A stretch of 64,000 nt of DNA from Lobosporangium transversale (taxonomy: Eukaryota > Mortierellomycota > Mortierellomycetes > Mortierellales > Mortierellaceae). Each line of letters starts with the position of its first letter. Position 1 is the first letter of the stretch. Shown here in pieces: positions 12,242 to 24,761 of the stretch. The stretch is from contig NW_019028982.1 in assembly GCF_002105155.1 (NCBI RefSeq), positions 642,501 through 706,500 on the forward strand. The letters are read 5' to 3'. The notes beneath the pieces are model-generated. The model was given only the letters and a program-made list of their open reading frames with translations. It was not told the origin of the DNA and ran no database searches. A program made the translations under genes and the position numbers.

Positions 12242-12690
12242 AAAGATCAATAAATAAGGCACCATTAGACTTAAAATTGAAAGGATGTTTGTGTCTTTTG
12301 AATAAAGTCTTGTCGAAAGTGGTTTTTATGATTATAGAGCCAAATATGACACAAAATAGTTTAAGCTAATACATTTTCCTTCAAGTTCGTGCTTTGGAAT
12401 ATGTTTTATCCTTCTCGAAAAAGAGCAGAGTGGGAGCAGACTTGGCATCCCTTTGTTAACGTTTCTTCCTTTTCTTTTGTTTAATTTGTATCATATGCGC
12501 CATCTTTTACGGATGTCAATTCATCCATTTTTATGAACAATTTCACTGCGTATTTATTCATAATAACCCATTGTCCATCGGAACAAGAGCCTTAAGTCAG
12601 CTCTATAATGAAGCTGCTGACAGGCCAAGTCCCATCTAGGCATAAACAAAAAAAAAAAAAAAAAAAAAAACATAAGGAATTGTATTAAGC
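12242..12690. other. Spacer downstream of the NLR gene
   Basis: No gene seen. AATAAA-like sequences at about 12250 and 12300 could serve 3' end formation of the NLR transcript. A 23-A run lies near 12648-12670. The tandem duplication starts at about 12690. Confidence 0.5.
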
Positions 12691-12927
12691 AAAAAGAGTA
12701 AGTAGACTAGCGAATCTCGATATAGCACATTAAAGAGACATGATTGCCATTGAGGAGTTACGCGAGGGGGAGGGAGACGACACTTATGTTGCTTTATTCA
12801 TCCATGCAAAGGTTAATGTTATTCCCTATCTTTCTTTTTTTTTTTTTTTTTATAAATATACATATGGCTCTTACGCTTCTCGCACATGAACATCCTCCAC
12901 AGATCCATCATTTAGCCAAAGGCCACT

Positions 12928-14186
12928 TCAAGAACGAGTATATGGGTACAGGTCGGCAAAAGGATCGTCATTCGCATCTTTATGCCAGGAGTATTCAATA
13001 AAGTTGGAAACATTCTGTGCATTCGCAAGGCTTGTAAACTCTGAGAGTATGTAGAGAGCAGCATCCATGCCTAATTATTGATATTAAAGCATATATCAGT
13101 TAACATCACTTTACATTATAATGCCAATACTCAGGTACAAATGATTGTGTTCTAGCTATCGCTTAATTAAGTCCCCTGTCCACTGTACCAGCAGATACTC
13201 CTGAAGAGGTGACATATTTCCCATCTTGAACCCAGCGTGCTCGCTTAATCCAGTTGACCTTCGCATCTTCTATAGTATAAAGAGTGAAGCCCATGTCAGT
13301 CAAGTGGACGGCGTCTATCGGACACTATCCAATCAAATCACTACATCAATCAGGAAAAGAAAAAAGAGCTACCTGAATTTTTTACGACCCATTCGAAATC
13401 CATCTTATTGGTACTATTTATAATGGATGAAGGGCATTCAAGGTGGTTAGTATTATAGCTTCATTTAGACTGCTAGTAAAAAAAAAAAAAAAAAAAAAAA
13501 AGTGGCGCCTTCAATAGGCTCGTACGTCATATTGTAACCATCCATGAGGTCGGTCTTGGCTAACACCGCAGATCCAACACAGACAGTCATTGTCCAGGTC
13601 GATTCCTTGACACGCTTAGTGACCTGCCGCATAATCTTTGTAGAGTTCATAACAGGAATAATCCCGGGACCTTTTTATGACAAAGAGGCAAAGGGTGTTG
13701 AATTAGAAAAAACAAGGAAATAGACATTTAAATATTTTAACACCTAATAAAAGATATCACATCTGTTTTACCTCCAGGGATAAAGAACAAGTCCATCTTG
13801 GGTGCATTGCTGAGAGTATACTTGGGAGTGAGTAACACACTTTGTGCAGTCTTGACAGGCTTCAGAGAAGTTCCGATAAAATTAATCTTGATGTCAAGGT
13901 TGTTAAAAGGCGCACCGAAAATCTCCATTGGGCCTGTAATCTGTAAGAGCGGTTAGAATAGTTAATAGAAAAAAAGAGACACAGGTAAGTTCAGTCTATT
14001 TTTTTTTACAGCACTTACGTCTAACAACTCTGCATTGTCGAAAATAAAAGCACCGAGTTGGATTGTACCCATATCCTTGGGAACCTTGGGGAAAGGGCCA
14101 TGGTACGCAGCGTCACTCAAAAGTGAAAAAGCGACATTGATTGAGGTGGCAATAAGGAAGATGGAAAACGAACTAAAGTGCTTCAT
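12928..14186 (-). CDS. Secreted DJ-1/PfpI-family protein, copy 1
   Basis: Six exons on the minus strand (14186-14019, 13940-13772, 13670-13526, 13413-13373, 13269-13189, 13070-12928) give 248 residues. Residues 1-22 form a signal peptide (hydrophobic SIFLIATSINVAFSLL). The DJ-1/PfpI landmarks follow in order: AFIFDNAELLD and GPMEIFG with the conserved Glu, LFFIPGG, the nucleophile elbow VCVGSAVLA with its Cys, LMDGY..TTNK, and RWVQDGKYVTSSGVSAG with MDAALYIL. Family members are glutamine-amidotransferase-fold hydratases, glyoxalases or chaperones; the substrate cannot be told. A signal peptide is unusual in the family. A TATA box lies 100 bases upstream. The second copy at 15791-17024 is about 90% alike. 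Confidence 0.85.
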
Positions 14187-14285
14187 TGTTGGGGAAATAG
14201 TCGGCTGTAGAGTTGAGTACTGCTTTTACTTGATTATTTGGTTGATTGCTTGATTGTCTGTTGTCTACGAGGAGGGATGACCAGT

Positions 14286-14293
14286 TATTTATA
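14286..14293 (-). promoter_or_regulatory. TATA box of DJ-1 copy 1
   Basis: TATAAATA on the minus strand, 100 bases before the ATG. The paralogue has the same element, and the surrounding bases (GATAGTATAAATAAC) are conserved between the two promoters. Confidence 0.55.
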
Positions 14294-14728
14294 CTATCTC
14301 GTTAGACATAATAGTTTCTTCATCTACTTGAATGAATAACACTCTTGTTGTTACGCCTTGATCCTTACAACCATTTGTCTGCGACCTGCACAGTACTGAC
14401 ATCGTACTGCCGATAAAAGAAAAAAAAAATTGAAGAACAAAAGAATGACAGGAAGAATGAAAGGAAGCGAGCGCCGCATCGGCAATAATTTCTAATTTCA
14501 TGCATCATTATATTAGCTTGTTTCCGAAGCATGCTCCGAGAGCGACCTCATTGGTGACCTTGTCATTTTTGACAAACCCTCATTTGGGAGTGCTACAATC
14601 TCGCTGCGCTGTAATCTAATCGAGTGTGTGAATGTTTCACAATAACTTCATCAATTGTTGGCGTCGTATTCAAATTGACTAATCGATGGCACGTTGTCAC
14701 ACTCAAAAAAACCCTCTGCGGCCCGCGC

Positions 14729-14759
<31 letters not shown>

Positions 14760-15540
14760 TTTCCTCTCTCATAAAGGCATCACGAAAACTGGTTGGGGTC
14801 CTTGGCCTGTCCAAAGGAGCAGTAATAATAATAGTAATAGTAATTTGTCATTTGTTTATTTGTTCCTCCAATAAAGGAAGTTGTCTCGATCAGTACAGGT
14901 ACGGAAGCCTCCTATTTTCTTGAACGTCCTTGCAAAGCACTTTGCTTTCTGTTGCTACCGATCAATAATGAAAATTCCAGTGAGAAGCGATCCGGTAAAT
15001 GTGTCTTTCTACGTCACAATACAATGCAATGATAAAACAAACGGTGATGATGGGTTATGGATTGAAATCGGATGCCATCAGACAACGTGTTCTTTTATTC
15101 TGAATGAGAGAGAGGATGGGCCCATTGAGCCTTGTCCATAGAGTCAAAAAAATAATCTAACGTTCCAGTGTGAGAATAAAATGAGTCATTTTTATTGGTT
15201 CATCCGTTCTGTTTCTTCTACTTCCTCTCCTTTGATTCTTAGCCGATCCTGGAGTGCTTACATAATTATGTTGATGACTTCGCAGAAAGCTAGTGACCTT
15301 GCCAACCAATATGTTATAATACTTTTGGTATCATTTCTCGATATACCACACAAATATGCCTTGGCTTATTGCTGATTTCCTCCCCATGGTATACAATATG
15401 CGACCTCTACGCTGATCGGGACGCGTAAGTCATGGTGGTGTTAGGATGTAAATGGGGAAGGAGGAGGAAGTGTTTGGATATGGCATTCTGTCTTTCGAGG
15501 AAGATCAATGAAATGGGACGGAAGAAGCTGCACTAAGAAG
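14294..15540. other. Upstream region of DJ-1 copy 1 and duplication junction
   Basis: No gene supported. The sequence is mostly the promoter-side part of duplication unit 1, with a 26-T run near 14730-14756. A short block at about 15367-15426, ending TGATCGGGACGCGTAA, recurs at 25237-25307 next to the truncated S41-like gene. Confidence 0.5.
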
Positions 15541-15790
15541 CGAAAAGAGTAAGCAGACTGGCGAACCTCGATGTAGCATGTCAAAAGATGCGATTGACAT
15601 GGAGGAGTTGTGTGAAGGAAAAGCTTATAGTGGGACGACATTTTAAATTTCTTTATTGTTTCCTGTTTTTTTTTTTTTTCTCCTTTATATATATAGCCCC
15701 TACGCTGCTCGTACATGGACATCCTCCACAGATCCATCATTTGATATAGAGGCTCGCGAGCATCATTCAAGGGCCATTTCAAGAACGAGT

Positions 15791-17024
15791 TTAGGGATAC
15801 AGATCAGCAAAAGGATCATCATTCGCGTCTTTATGCCAGGAGTATTCAATAAAGTTGGAAACATTCTGCGCATTCGCAAAGCTTGTAAACTCTGAAAGAA
15901 TGTAGAGAGCAGCATCCATGCCTAATTATTGATATTAAAGTATATATTAGTTAACATCACTTTATACTATTATGTCAATGCTCAGGTATAAGCGATCAAA
16001 TTCCTGTCCACTGTACCAGCAGCTACTCCCGAAGAGGTGACATATTTCCCATCTTGAACCCAGCGTGCTCGCTTAATCCAATTGATATTCATGCCCTCTA
16101 AAGTGTGGAGAGTAAAGTCCATGTCAGTCAAGTGAACACTATCTATCGGACACTGTCCAATCAAACCACTACATTAGTGGAGAAAAAAAACCCCCAAATT
16201 ACTTGAATTGTCTACGATCCTTTGGAAAGCTGCCTTATTGGTACTATATATAATGGATGAAGGGTACTCAGAGTGGTTAGTATTATAGCTTCATTTAAAC
16301 TGCTAGTAGGAAAAAAAAATGTTGCTTTCAGTAGACTCGTACGTCATATTGTAACCATCCATGAGGCCGGTCTTGGCTAACACCGCAGATCCAACACAGA
16401 CAGTCATTGTCCAGGTCGATTCCTTGACACGCTTAGTGACCTGCCGCATAATCTTTGTAGAGTTCATAACAGACGCAATCCCAGGGCCTTTTATGACAAT
16501 GACGACAAAAGATGTTATATTAGAAGAAAGCAAGGAAATAGATACGCCAATAACTCAATAGCTAATAGAGAGTCTCATTTCTATTTACCTCCAGGAATAA
16601 AGAACAAATCCATCTTGGGTGCATTGCTGAGAGTATACCTAGGAGTGAGTAACACGCTGTGTGCAGTCTTGACAGGCTTCAGAGAGGTTCCGATAAAATT
16701 AACCTCGATGTCAAGGTTGTTAAAAGGCGCACCGAAAACCTCCATGGGGCCTGTGATCTATAAGAGCGGTTGTAACCATTAAAGAAAAAGGAAACGTGTC
16801 AATTACAAAATACATTCCTGGTCACGTAAAATAAAAGACGGATAAAGGCCACTTACGTCTAGTAAATCTGCGTTGTCAAAAATAAAGGCACCGAGTTGGA
16901 TTGTACCCATATCCTTGGGAACCTTGGGGAAAGGGCCATGGTACGCAGCGTCACTCAAAAGTGAAAAAGCGACATGGATTGAGGTGGCAATAAGGAAGAT
17001 GGAACACGAATTAAAGTGCTTCAT
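15791..17024 (-). CDS. Secreted DJ-1/PfpI-family protein, copy 2
   Basis: Six exons on the minus strand (17024-16857, 16757-16589, 16487-16343, 16243-16203, 16097-16017, 15921-15791) give 244 residues, with intron positions identical to copy 1. Exons 1 to 5 have exactly the same lengths in both copies. The signal peptide (residues 1-22), GPMEVFG Glu motif, IPGG loop, VCVGSAVLA Cys elbow and TSSGVAAG motif are all intact. The C-terminus is four residues shorter because a TAA replaces the TAT codon of copy 1. Both copies therefore look functional. Substrate unknown; see copy 1 for the family. Confidence 0.85.
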
Positions 17025-17102
17025 TGCTGGGAAGTAGTCAACTGTAGAGCTGGGTGTTGCTTTTGTTTGATTTTCTGTTGTCTGTGGGGAGGGATGGGCG
17101 GT

Positions 17103-17110
17103 TATTTATA
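17103..17110 (-). promoter_or_regulatory. TATA box of DJ-1 copy 2
   Basis: TATAAATA on the minus strand, 79 bases before the ATG, in the same local context as copy 1. Confidence 0.5.
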
Positions 17111-17980
17111 CTATCTCATTAGATATTGCTGCGTACTTCATGTAACGTTTGTCCACAACCTCATTAAAGAAATGTGCTATTTCAAATCTAAAAAGTATAC
17201 ATATTCGTGTTACACTCGTGTATTACCATATCCAATATGGATACTTTGGATACATGTTCAACATGGATATGTCTTACCCATATCACTCATAGACATATAT
17301 GTAGTTATGTTTTTGGCACCTCTTTGATAATAACTTCGATAAATGCTCCATGAGTGGGGTGTGTAGAACATCTTATTCCCGCTTACTTTACAATTTGTCT
17401 ACTCATCCGTTAAAAACTTTTCAGACATAAAAGCCTCTTCTTCATTTTCTTGAGCGAATAATACTCTTGGCGTTAAGTCTAGATCCCTCATTTCCGCAGC
17501 CATTTGTTTGCGGCCCGCACAGTGTTGGTATCGTATCACCCGCAGAAAAAAAAAAAAGAAAAAACGAAAGAAAGCGCCACATTAGCATAATTTCATGCAT
17601 CATTTATTAGCTTGTTTCCAAGACATGCATCGAGAGCGACCTCATTGGTTACCTTGTCATTTTTGACAAACTCAACTTTGACATACTTTGACAAGTGCTT
17701 TAGTGTACATGTCATGTAAGGAGTGTTACAATCTCGCTGCGCTGTAACCTAATCAAATGTATGAATGTTTCACAATACTCCGAAGCGATGGCACGTTGTC
17801 ACACTCAAAAAAACCCCCCTTTGCGGTCCACACATTTTATATTTTTGTTTTTCCCATCTTTCCTCCTTCATGAAGGCATCAGGACAACTGACTCGGGTTC
17901 TAAGTCTATCCTAGAAAATAATGACAATAAGAATAGTAATATGTCATTTGTTTATTCCTCCAACAAAGGTTGACCTTTTA

Positions 17981-18017
<37 letters not shown>

Positions 18018-18990
18018 TTCTTTTCATAAAGTGGGAATAAGGAAAATGATTGCCAAGCTTCTATACACCAAACCATTTCTTTTTCGACCTTACAACTTTG
18101 TTGTGAGTTCCTAGCATAATATTGATTCTTACAGTATTTCAGCATTGTATTTGCTGTAGTTGTCTTGGTCAGTGCAAGTACAGATGTCTGTTTTTATTTT
18201 TTTTTCTTTTCTTGAAAATCTTTAAGTAAGCACTTGGCTTCCTGCAATTGTGATGGATAATGATAATCCCAGTGAAGAGCAATTCGGTAAATGTAATCTT
18301 CTATGCTACAATGCAATGGTAAAATTAAACTGCGGGGATGGGCTAGGGATTAAAATTGGATGCCCTCAGGCGCATCAGGAAACATAGCGCGTTGTTCATA
18401 ATCTGAATGAGTTAAGGAAGTAATCCAACACCTGAGTGTAAAATGTTTTTTTTTATTGGTTCATCTGTTCCGCTTCATCTACTTCTACCCGCTTCTTCAG
18501 CTTCCTTACCGACCCTGATATGCTTGCATAACTATGATGTTGACTTCGCAGAAAGTTGGAGGTCATGTCAATGCGTTATAATATATATCTATATACTCTA
18601 TATATTAAAAAAAGACGAAAAAATTAGGTGTCTGCGAAATTAGGTGACTGCCTTCGGGTACCATAAATAAGCAACAGCTTGAGCATTCACTCATCTGTGG
18701 GTAACAAGAATCTGGGTGGCAAGGATCTCATTTAATTGGAGAATGGGTATCCAGTATAGAGTGATTGGATATTGGCTGTTTTACCAAGAGTCAAAATGTG
18801 ATTCCCTTTACTCCATGTGACACAGCCCTTATTTTGAAACTTTAAATTAGCATCCACTCTGCACTGTAGATTTGTTTTACTGTTCTAATTCCTCAACACA
18901 CCTTATTCTGAGTCCCTGCTTTAATTTTCCTCAGACCTTTTTTTTCATTGCTTTCGTTTATTTTATCTGCTAAAAAAAAAAAAAAAAAAA
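17111..18990. other. Upstream region of DJ-1 copy 2
   Basis: No gene supported. It is the promoter-side part of duplication unit 2, followed from about 18570 by unique AT-rich sequence. A T10/A26 homopolymer block lies near 17981-18017 and a 25-A run near 18973-18998. Confidence 0.5.
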
Positions 18991-19000
18991 AAAAAAAAGC

Positions 19001-19340
19001 CTGCCAAACGTTTTACACGTTCGTCGTCGGCTGCATCTCCCAGAAGCCAGTTGCCTACCAAGCGCCCTCGCTCTATTTATGGTGACTCGAACCACTCGGA
19101 AGCCGTTTCTCCGTCGGACAGCTTCACATCAGAGTTATGCAGACGCCAACTTCCAATCAAGCCAGCCTTCGCCATGGCCATCTCTACGTTGCTTTATCGC
19201 GGTGTACTGACCCAAACAATCTTAAGGTGCTGGTCGGGAATGGAAAGGTAGAAGATAAGCCTGGGATATACACCCAAACATTGTCTTCAAGGGTGCTTTG
19301 TAGTCACAATATCTTTGGTCTTCAGGTGTTCTGTCGCTTC
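19001..19340 (+). pseudogene. PIF1-type helicase relic with large internal deletion
   Basis: An open stretch beginning PAKRFTRSSSAASPRSQLP leads into RRQLPIKPAFAM, the start of the last conserved PIF1/RecD helicase block. The frame then shifts by one at about 19173 and continues as GHLYVALSRCTDPNNLKVLV, the block that ends this helicase family. Walker A and B and the whole ATPase core are missing, as are the residues that normally sit between PAFAM and GHLYVALSRC. The remnant may derive from a dispersed PIF1-like helicase gene or a Helitron; no Helitron end was found. Confidence 0.6.
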
Positions 19341-19409
19341 TTCATCTCCAAGTCATTCACGTCGACTTTCAGCTCATCTCCATTGTTATTCTATCTGATA
19401 TTATTTCGC

Positions 19410-19556
19410 CAGATGTGTATTTTACTTTGTATTTTATTTTATATTTTACTTTGTATTTTATTTTATATTTTACTTTGTATTTTATTTTATATTTTACTTT
19501 GTATTTTATTTTATATTTTACTTTGTATTTTATTTTATATTTTACTTTATATTTTT
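19410..19556. repeat. 24-bp AT-rich minisatellite
   Basis: About six tandem copies of a 24-base unit, TTTTACTTTGTATTTTATTT followed by TATA. It reads through without stops on both strands, which makes false lysine/tyrosine- or phenylalanine-rich frames. Confidence 0.85.
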
Positions 19557-19853
19557 TTTGGTACGATAATGATAACCTATTATGTTGTTCTCGCAAAATA
19601 ATTTATTGAGTTTTTTTACGAGGCAAGAGCAGGCCGTGGCGAAGCCACGGTCTCCGGCTCGTGTCCTTTATTCCAACAACATATGACTGTTGATGATTGT
19701 GAATGCATTGAATTCATGTATATTTTCTCTTTATTTGTGTACAATAGATGCAAATATATATACAATGTAGGTGGATACAGTAAAGAAGATACAATAATAA
19801 ACACATAAATCTATTCACTTCTCTCTCTCTTTTCTCGCCTTCGCGGTTCCCCC

Positions 19854-22570
19854 TTAGATCTGGACTTTACCAATCTCGAACACTTCATAGTCTTTAGGGT
19901 ATACGCCCTTAGTCAACTTCCTCTGAGAAGCAACAACAATTCTATAGACACCAGCAGGTAATTTGACAGGCACCGTTGAGGTCTTGGACTCCATAACCTG
20001 GCCTTCCCATATTCTCGGCGTAAAGACAAGATTACCTTGATCATCTACCATCTTATGCCTACCCAAGGGGCCGTAAGCTGTACCAGTCTTCGAGCTAAGG
20101 TACCCTCTGAAGACATTCTGGGAGTCATAGATACGGATCTCCCCTGAAGGCGTATGCGAGCCCAGACGAGTCAAGGCCACAGGCTTCATGGACGTGAGGT
20201 CAAAGAGATAGTCGCCTTTTTTCGAGACATCGGTCAGGTTACCAGTCGCGACATCCAAAGCACTCAAGGCCGGGAACCCAAGGCTAGTATCCATGATTGG
20301 GACCTGAGAAACATCTCCCTTGAGGCCGATATAAGGAATGCTGATAGGAATACCGTCCTTGGACGTAGGGGTCGCAGTGAGGTAACCAGAGTACAATGGG
20401 AATTGAGAGCTCTTCCCCGGCAGCAGGCTCGCGGAATCGAATAGTGACGGTTGCAGACCTGCCTGCTGGAATCCTGACCGACGTGGTCGAAAATGTGACG
20501 GATGCATAGTCAGCCTCAAGGACTGGCTGTAGCAGAGGGAATGTATTGTTTCCTGGGTACGAGTTGAGGGCATCAGCTGGTACATGCGATAAAGTGTAAG
20601 TCTCTGTACCCTTGCCATGGTTGCTAAGAGTAATCTGGACTGTTCTTTGGAGATGGTTTGTGTCCAGAAGGTCTATGTGATCCGGTGTAATGGAGGATGT
20701 GGCAGTAAGGGCATTAAATACATTGAGCAGACCAGCACCTTGCTTTGCAGCCGAAGTGTAAGTGTTTGTGATCGGATCCTTGAAGAAAGTAGCTGTGTTC
20801 TTGAAGACCTTGCGAACATCATCACCACGTGGTTTGGTTTTCTTTGCTTGAATGTAGAGAGCATGTGCGCCGGCGAAGTAAGGTGCAGCCATAGAGGTAC
20901 CAGACATGACTTTGTATCCCCCCAATTTGAGAGGGAAAGCCGATAAGATGTTCCCACCAGGAGCCGAAACATCGGGCTTGGATCGTAGATCACCATCCAC
21001 ACCAAGGGAAGAGAAGCTTGATGGTCGACCGCCGCCTCGACCCAGAAGCTGGCTGGTGTCTTACTCCAAGTGAGCCTGTGTTGAGAGTCTTGTTTGTAAG
21101 CGGCGATCAGCTCTGTGCCGGTCTTGTGTTCAATGGATGCCATAGGGAACTCCGGGATGCCACCGACGCCTCCCAAGCCAAAAGGGATGGTCTGAATTAG
21201 AATGCCAGCTGCACCAGCCTCTTTGGCGATCGTACCGCGGTCACCAGACTTGCAGCGGGCGAGATCTCCGAGGACGAGGACAACCTTCCCCTTGACATTT
21301 AAGCCTCCGTATGCGTCCGCGTTGCATCCGTCCGCAAGTGTACCGTTCTGATGGAGCACAGGGACTAAAGTGGCAGAAATAGGGAGGTTGATGGCCTTGC
21401 CATAGGCATCTGAAGGCACATAAGAGTATCTACCTCCAGCGTATGTGAAGTAAGCATAAGTACCAACAATGTTATCAAAGGAGCCCACAGAAGTAGAGAG
21501 ATCACCAAGGCTTGAGTCTGAGACCATCCAGACACCATGTTCTCCATCGTTACCAGCTGCTACAATAATGGCCATTCCTCTAGCAATCAGTTTATCGCCA
21601 AGCACAGCTGGTGGATTACTTTTGAAAGCCGATCCTCCGCCTAAGGACATGTTGATCAGCTATGATATGACAAAAAAAAAAAAAGGTTTGTTTGTATTTG
21701 TTTGTATTTGTTTGTATTTGTTTGTGTCACAAAAATGTATGCAACTTTTTTTTTCCAACCTACATCCATACCGTCGTGGTATGCGCGCTCCATTGCAGCC
21801 ATGATTAGATCATCTGTGGTACTACCTGTACACCCAAAGATACGATACGCGCCCAAAGTCGCCTCAGGTGCCACGCCTACAAATGGCTGTGGAGGCTTAA
21901 GGCTGGACTTGATGTTCAGAGCATCCGCTCCAATAATACCTGCAACATGTGTGCCATGGCCTTGGCAGTCCATAGGATTTGGCCCAGGCGTAGGCTCGTT
22001 GCCACCATTGTACTCATCCCCTACAAAATCCCATCCATACGCAATACGGCAGTTCTTCCCAAAGCACCCCTTGGTGGCACCACGGCCTGCGAAGGCTGGG
22101 TGGTTGTAATCGATGCCAGTATCGATCACCCCAATTTTGACGCCTCTACCTGTCAGCTTCAGCTTACGGTGGACAATATCAACGCCTGTCATAGAGTGGT
22201 AGGAGGCTGCTGCAGGGTCCGTAGCATTGATGGCAGAAGGGCGAGGCTTTGGAATTGAGTATAAGCGGATCGGCCAGACATTTTTGATAGTGGGAATGAC
22301 TGCTAAATCGTTGCCATCATGGGCTGAGAGGACAGAAATGGCTACACCATTGAAGATACCATACTCATTCCTGACCTCATAGGAAACTTGATGATCATCT
22401 AAGGATGAGTAGGCGTTAGAGTGCATGACTCCATCCTCATACTCAATGATGAAGCCGCGAGCAACGGTTGTGTCTAATGGTGATGACATAGGATCAAAGT
22501 CGTGATATGTCCCAGCAGAGACGAGAGCCACAGCTGTGAGCATCGAGACAATAGTGTTGAGGGTCTTCAT
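19854..22570 (-). pseudogene. Secreted subtilisin-like serine protease (S8) with two compensating frameshifts
   Basis: Exon 1 is 22570-21764 and exon 2 is 21659-19854; the junction reads GMD|LINMSLGGG. The protein would be about 870 residues. It has a signal peptide (1-19), an I9-type propeptide (about 36-105), and an S8 catalytic domain with Asp150 (VIDTGIDYNHP), His208 (GHGTHVAG), the oxyanion Asn (AAGNDG) and Ser in SGTSMAAP. A PA-type insertion (ADAYGGLNVKGKVVLV) and a C-terminal beta-sandwich region complete it. Near 21031-21040 one G is missing, shifting VEGGGRPSSF; near 20395-20415 an opposite shift restores the frame. The Ser-containing segment between them is therefore out of frame as written. 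Either a pseudogene or two sequence errors. Relatives are extracellular vpr/C5a-peptidase-like proteases. Confidence 0.8.
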
Positions 22571-24761
22571 TTCTCCAGGCTAAGTAATATCTGGATTGAT
22601 GATTGAGTGGCGAAATGTGTGCACTAAAAAATAACGGCCTCTCTAATTGAGGTCTTCTCTAATGATAAAGGTAAAGGGTAAAGTGATGATAAAGGAGTCG
22701 ATAGCGGTAATTGAATAGATGACGAAGTTAGGACAAGAATATGAAGATCAGAAACAAGTCGATCGGAGTAGAAGGAAATGATAAGTTGAATGAAAATATG
22801 AGAGAGAAACAAGGTCCTTTTTATATCTGATCTGTGGGTGCGTGCGCAAGTGGCTGTGTAACAAGCCAGAACTCCGAATCTAAAAAAAAAATGCATTCGA
22901 AAGACGAGGCGCAAATCATGCTGCATCCAACGGACTACCGAAAATCAGAATTCTAAACGTTAAACATTACATTTTCGAGGCCAGGTACATCAACTTATGG
23001 CACTCCATTTGTTCTGAGTACTGATTTCATTTGTTGGGCGTGTTTCATTTCATTAGACACACTACAGGGCTTGGTATTCCCAAGGAAGAAATGATTAGGG
23101 CAATAAGCAGCCTATAATTAATGATGACCGAAATGAACAACATCCTGTCATTTATAAGGTCTTTACCATTGACAGTGTGGGTTTTTTTTGTTGTTGCCAT
23201 GAAACCGTATTTGAATTGGTAGGCTAATAAAGCTCAAATGCAGCTACGTACATCCCAAGCCTCATATAAGCATAGTAAGTTTTTGATGTTTTGGATGTAC
23301 CAGTTACTGTGAGCTTGATAAGTACCATTGTTCCCTTCATGAAGCCCACTGCAATGCTTTTCCCTCAGCCTTTTATCTTACAATGAGAACTACCTTTGAA
23401 CAGAGCCTCTATTTAATTTCTGCCATTGAAACTCTTGTTGCTGTTATCTCATACCTGCTTTAGAATTCTTATATGGTTCACCGCTAGGTATTTACTTCCC
23501 TGCCTTCGTCCCGTCTAAATTAACTAAAAGATACCTTTCTCCTTAGTTTATCGCTCATTTTGTCTTCTACTGATGAAAATACTGCAGAGCTTGGAAGATG
23601 ATCCTGTCTATACTGAACCTGATGCTTTACTATACCTTTATTCGCTTTAAGAGACGCGATGCAGTCCTGCCTTTCATGAGCGAAAAACATAGGAGTTCTT
23701 TTTATTTATTATCTATCTCTATTTTCCGTGGTGCTGGAGAAAGTAAGCGCTAAAGGAGCCGACTTTCTCGATAACTGTGTATTAATTAAGATGCTTGAGA
23801 CAGCATCAATGGCATTCGAGTTCAGAACCTATTCCAAGTAAGGCAGGCTTTGGCCATGATATCTACAAACTGGTTTCTGGAAAGTGAGCTAACCAATTAG
23901 ATATTAGCTCGATTGCAGCGTGTGCAACGAACGCTGTAAGCACGTTTTTAACATCTTAAGCACGACAACACTTCTTCTAGCGCAGCGGATTAGAACTCTT
24001 TTTTTTAGCTAGGAACACATTGGGCTGGGGACTTTAGTTGGAGAGATCTGATTTGGCGCAAGGTTCAGATCTTTCTGTACAAATGTGCGTGCAAATGTCC
24101 ACAGATGGTCCACAGGACAATATGTCTATGAAATTTATATACATTGTCACTGAGAGACATTCCAGCACAGAAGTAAGATCTCCAAAAGGTGGCAGTGCGA
24201 ACTTTAAATTGGCTGAGTATGTTTTCACCAAAAGTGCGAGACGAGTGGCTGCAAAGCTTTGTTTGGAGACAAGAATAGGAATTGAGTTTTGAATGTTAAT
24301 TACAAATAAAAACTTGTGATAGATGCATTATACTGAATAAACAAAACATGCGAACTCCAGGGCACTCCATTTTAAATGTCTTGGTGAAGATAATGGCCGC
24401 AGAGTCCATGCCTGGCCTCTTCACTGCCACAACCCATCAGAAAGGCTCTCTTTTTTGCTGAATCTTTGATGACAGAGTCAACGCACTTTTCTACCAACGC
24501 TTATTGTTTTGATTTCCGCTGTTTTGGGATTAAGGTACCAAATAAGGAAGCCAATGACGATCGGCCACAGCACTGCCATCCGCACTCTTTCATATAAGCA
24601 CAGCTCGTATTCTACCCTCTTTGATTTTCGCCATCAGTATTCTACAAGAGCTGCTCAGCTACTCACCACTTCTCCTCTTACCTTTATTTATTACGAAAAC
24701 ATTCTTTATATGCCCCTATTCCTATTAAATCTCCATTCTGAAAAAGTCTAAACGCATAATC
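22571..24761. other. Long spacer, no gene supported
   Basis: About 2.2 kb without a recognisable gene. One plus-strand open frame at 24038-24292 (84 codons) has no recognised motif and no splice partners. Divergent promoters for the subtilisin (minus) and the S41-like gene (plus) must lie at the two ends. Confidence 0.5.

Larger units (their letters stand above)
12690..18570. repeat. Tandem segmental duplication (two units of about 2.85 kb)
   Basis: Unit 1 (about 12690-15400) and unit 2 (about 15540-18570) are colinear. Each holds a DJ-1-family gene on the minus strand with the same six exons. The flanks match as well: the block beginning AGAGTAAG at 12697 recurs at 15546, GATGGCACGTTGTCACACTC at 14685 recurs near 17787, and the block around 14900-15060 recurs near 18170-18310. 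The gene starts are 2,838 bases apart. Unit 2 has about 260 extra bases upstream of its gene. Confidence 0.8.

Noticed and set aside
19369-19609. Overlapping lysine/tyrosine- and phenylalanine/leucine-rich frames on both strands
   Set aside because: The 24-bp minisatellite is a multiple of three without stops, so all frames stay open; no gene.
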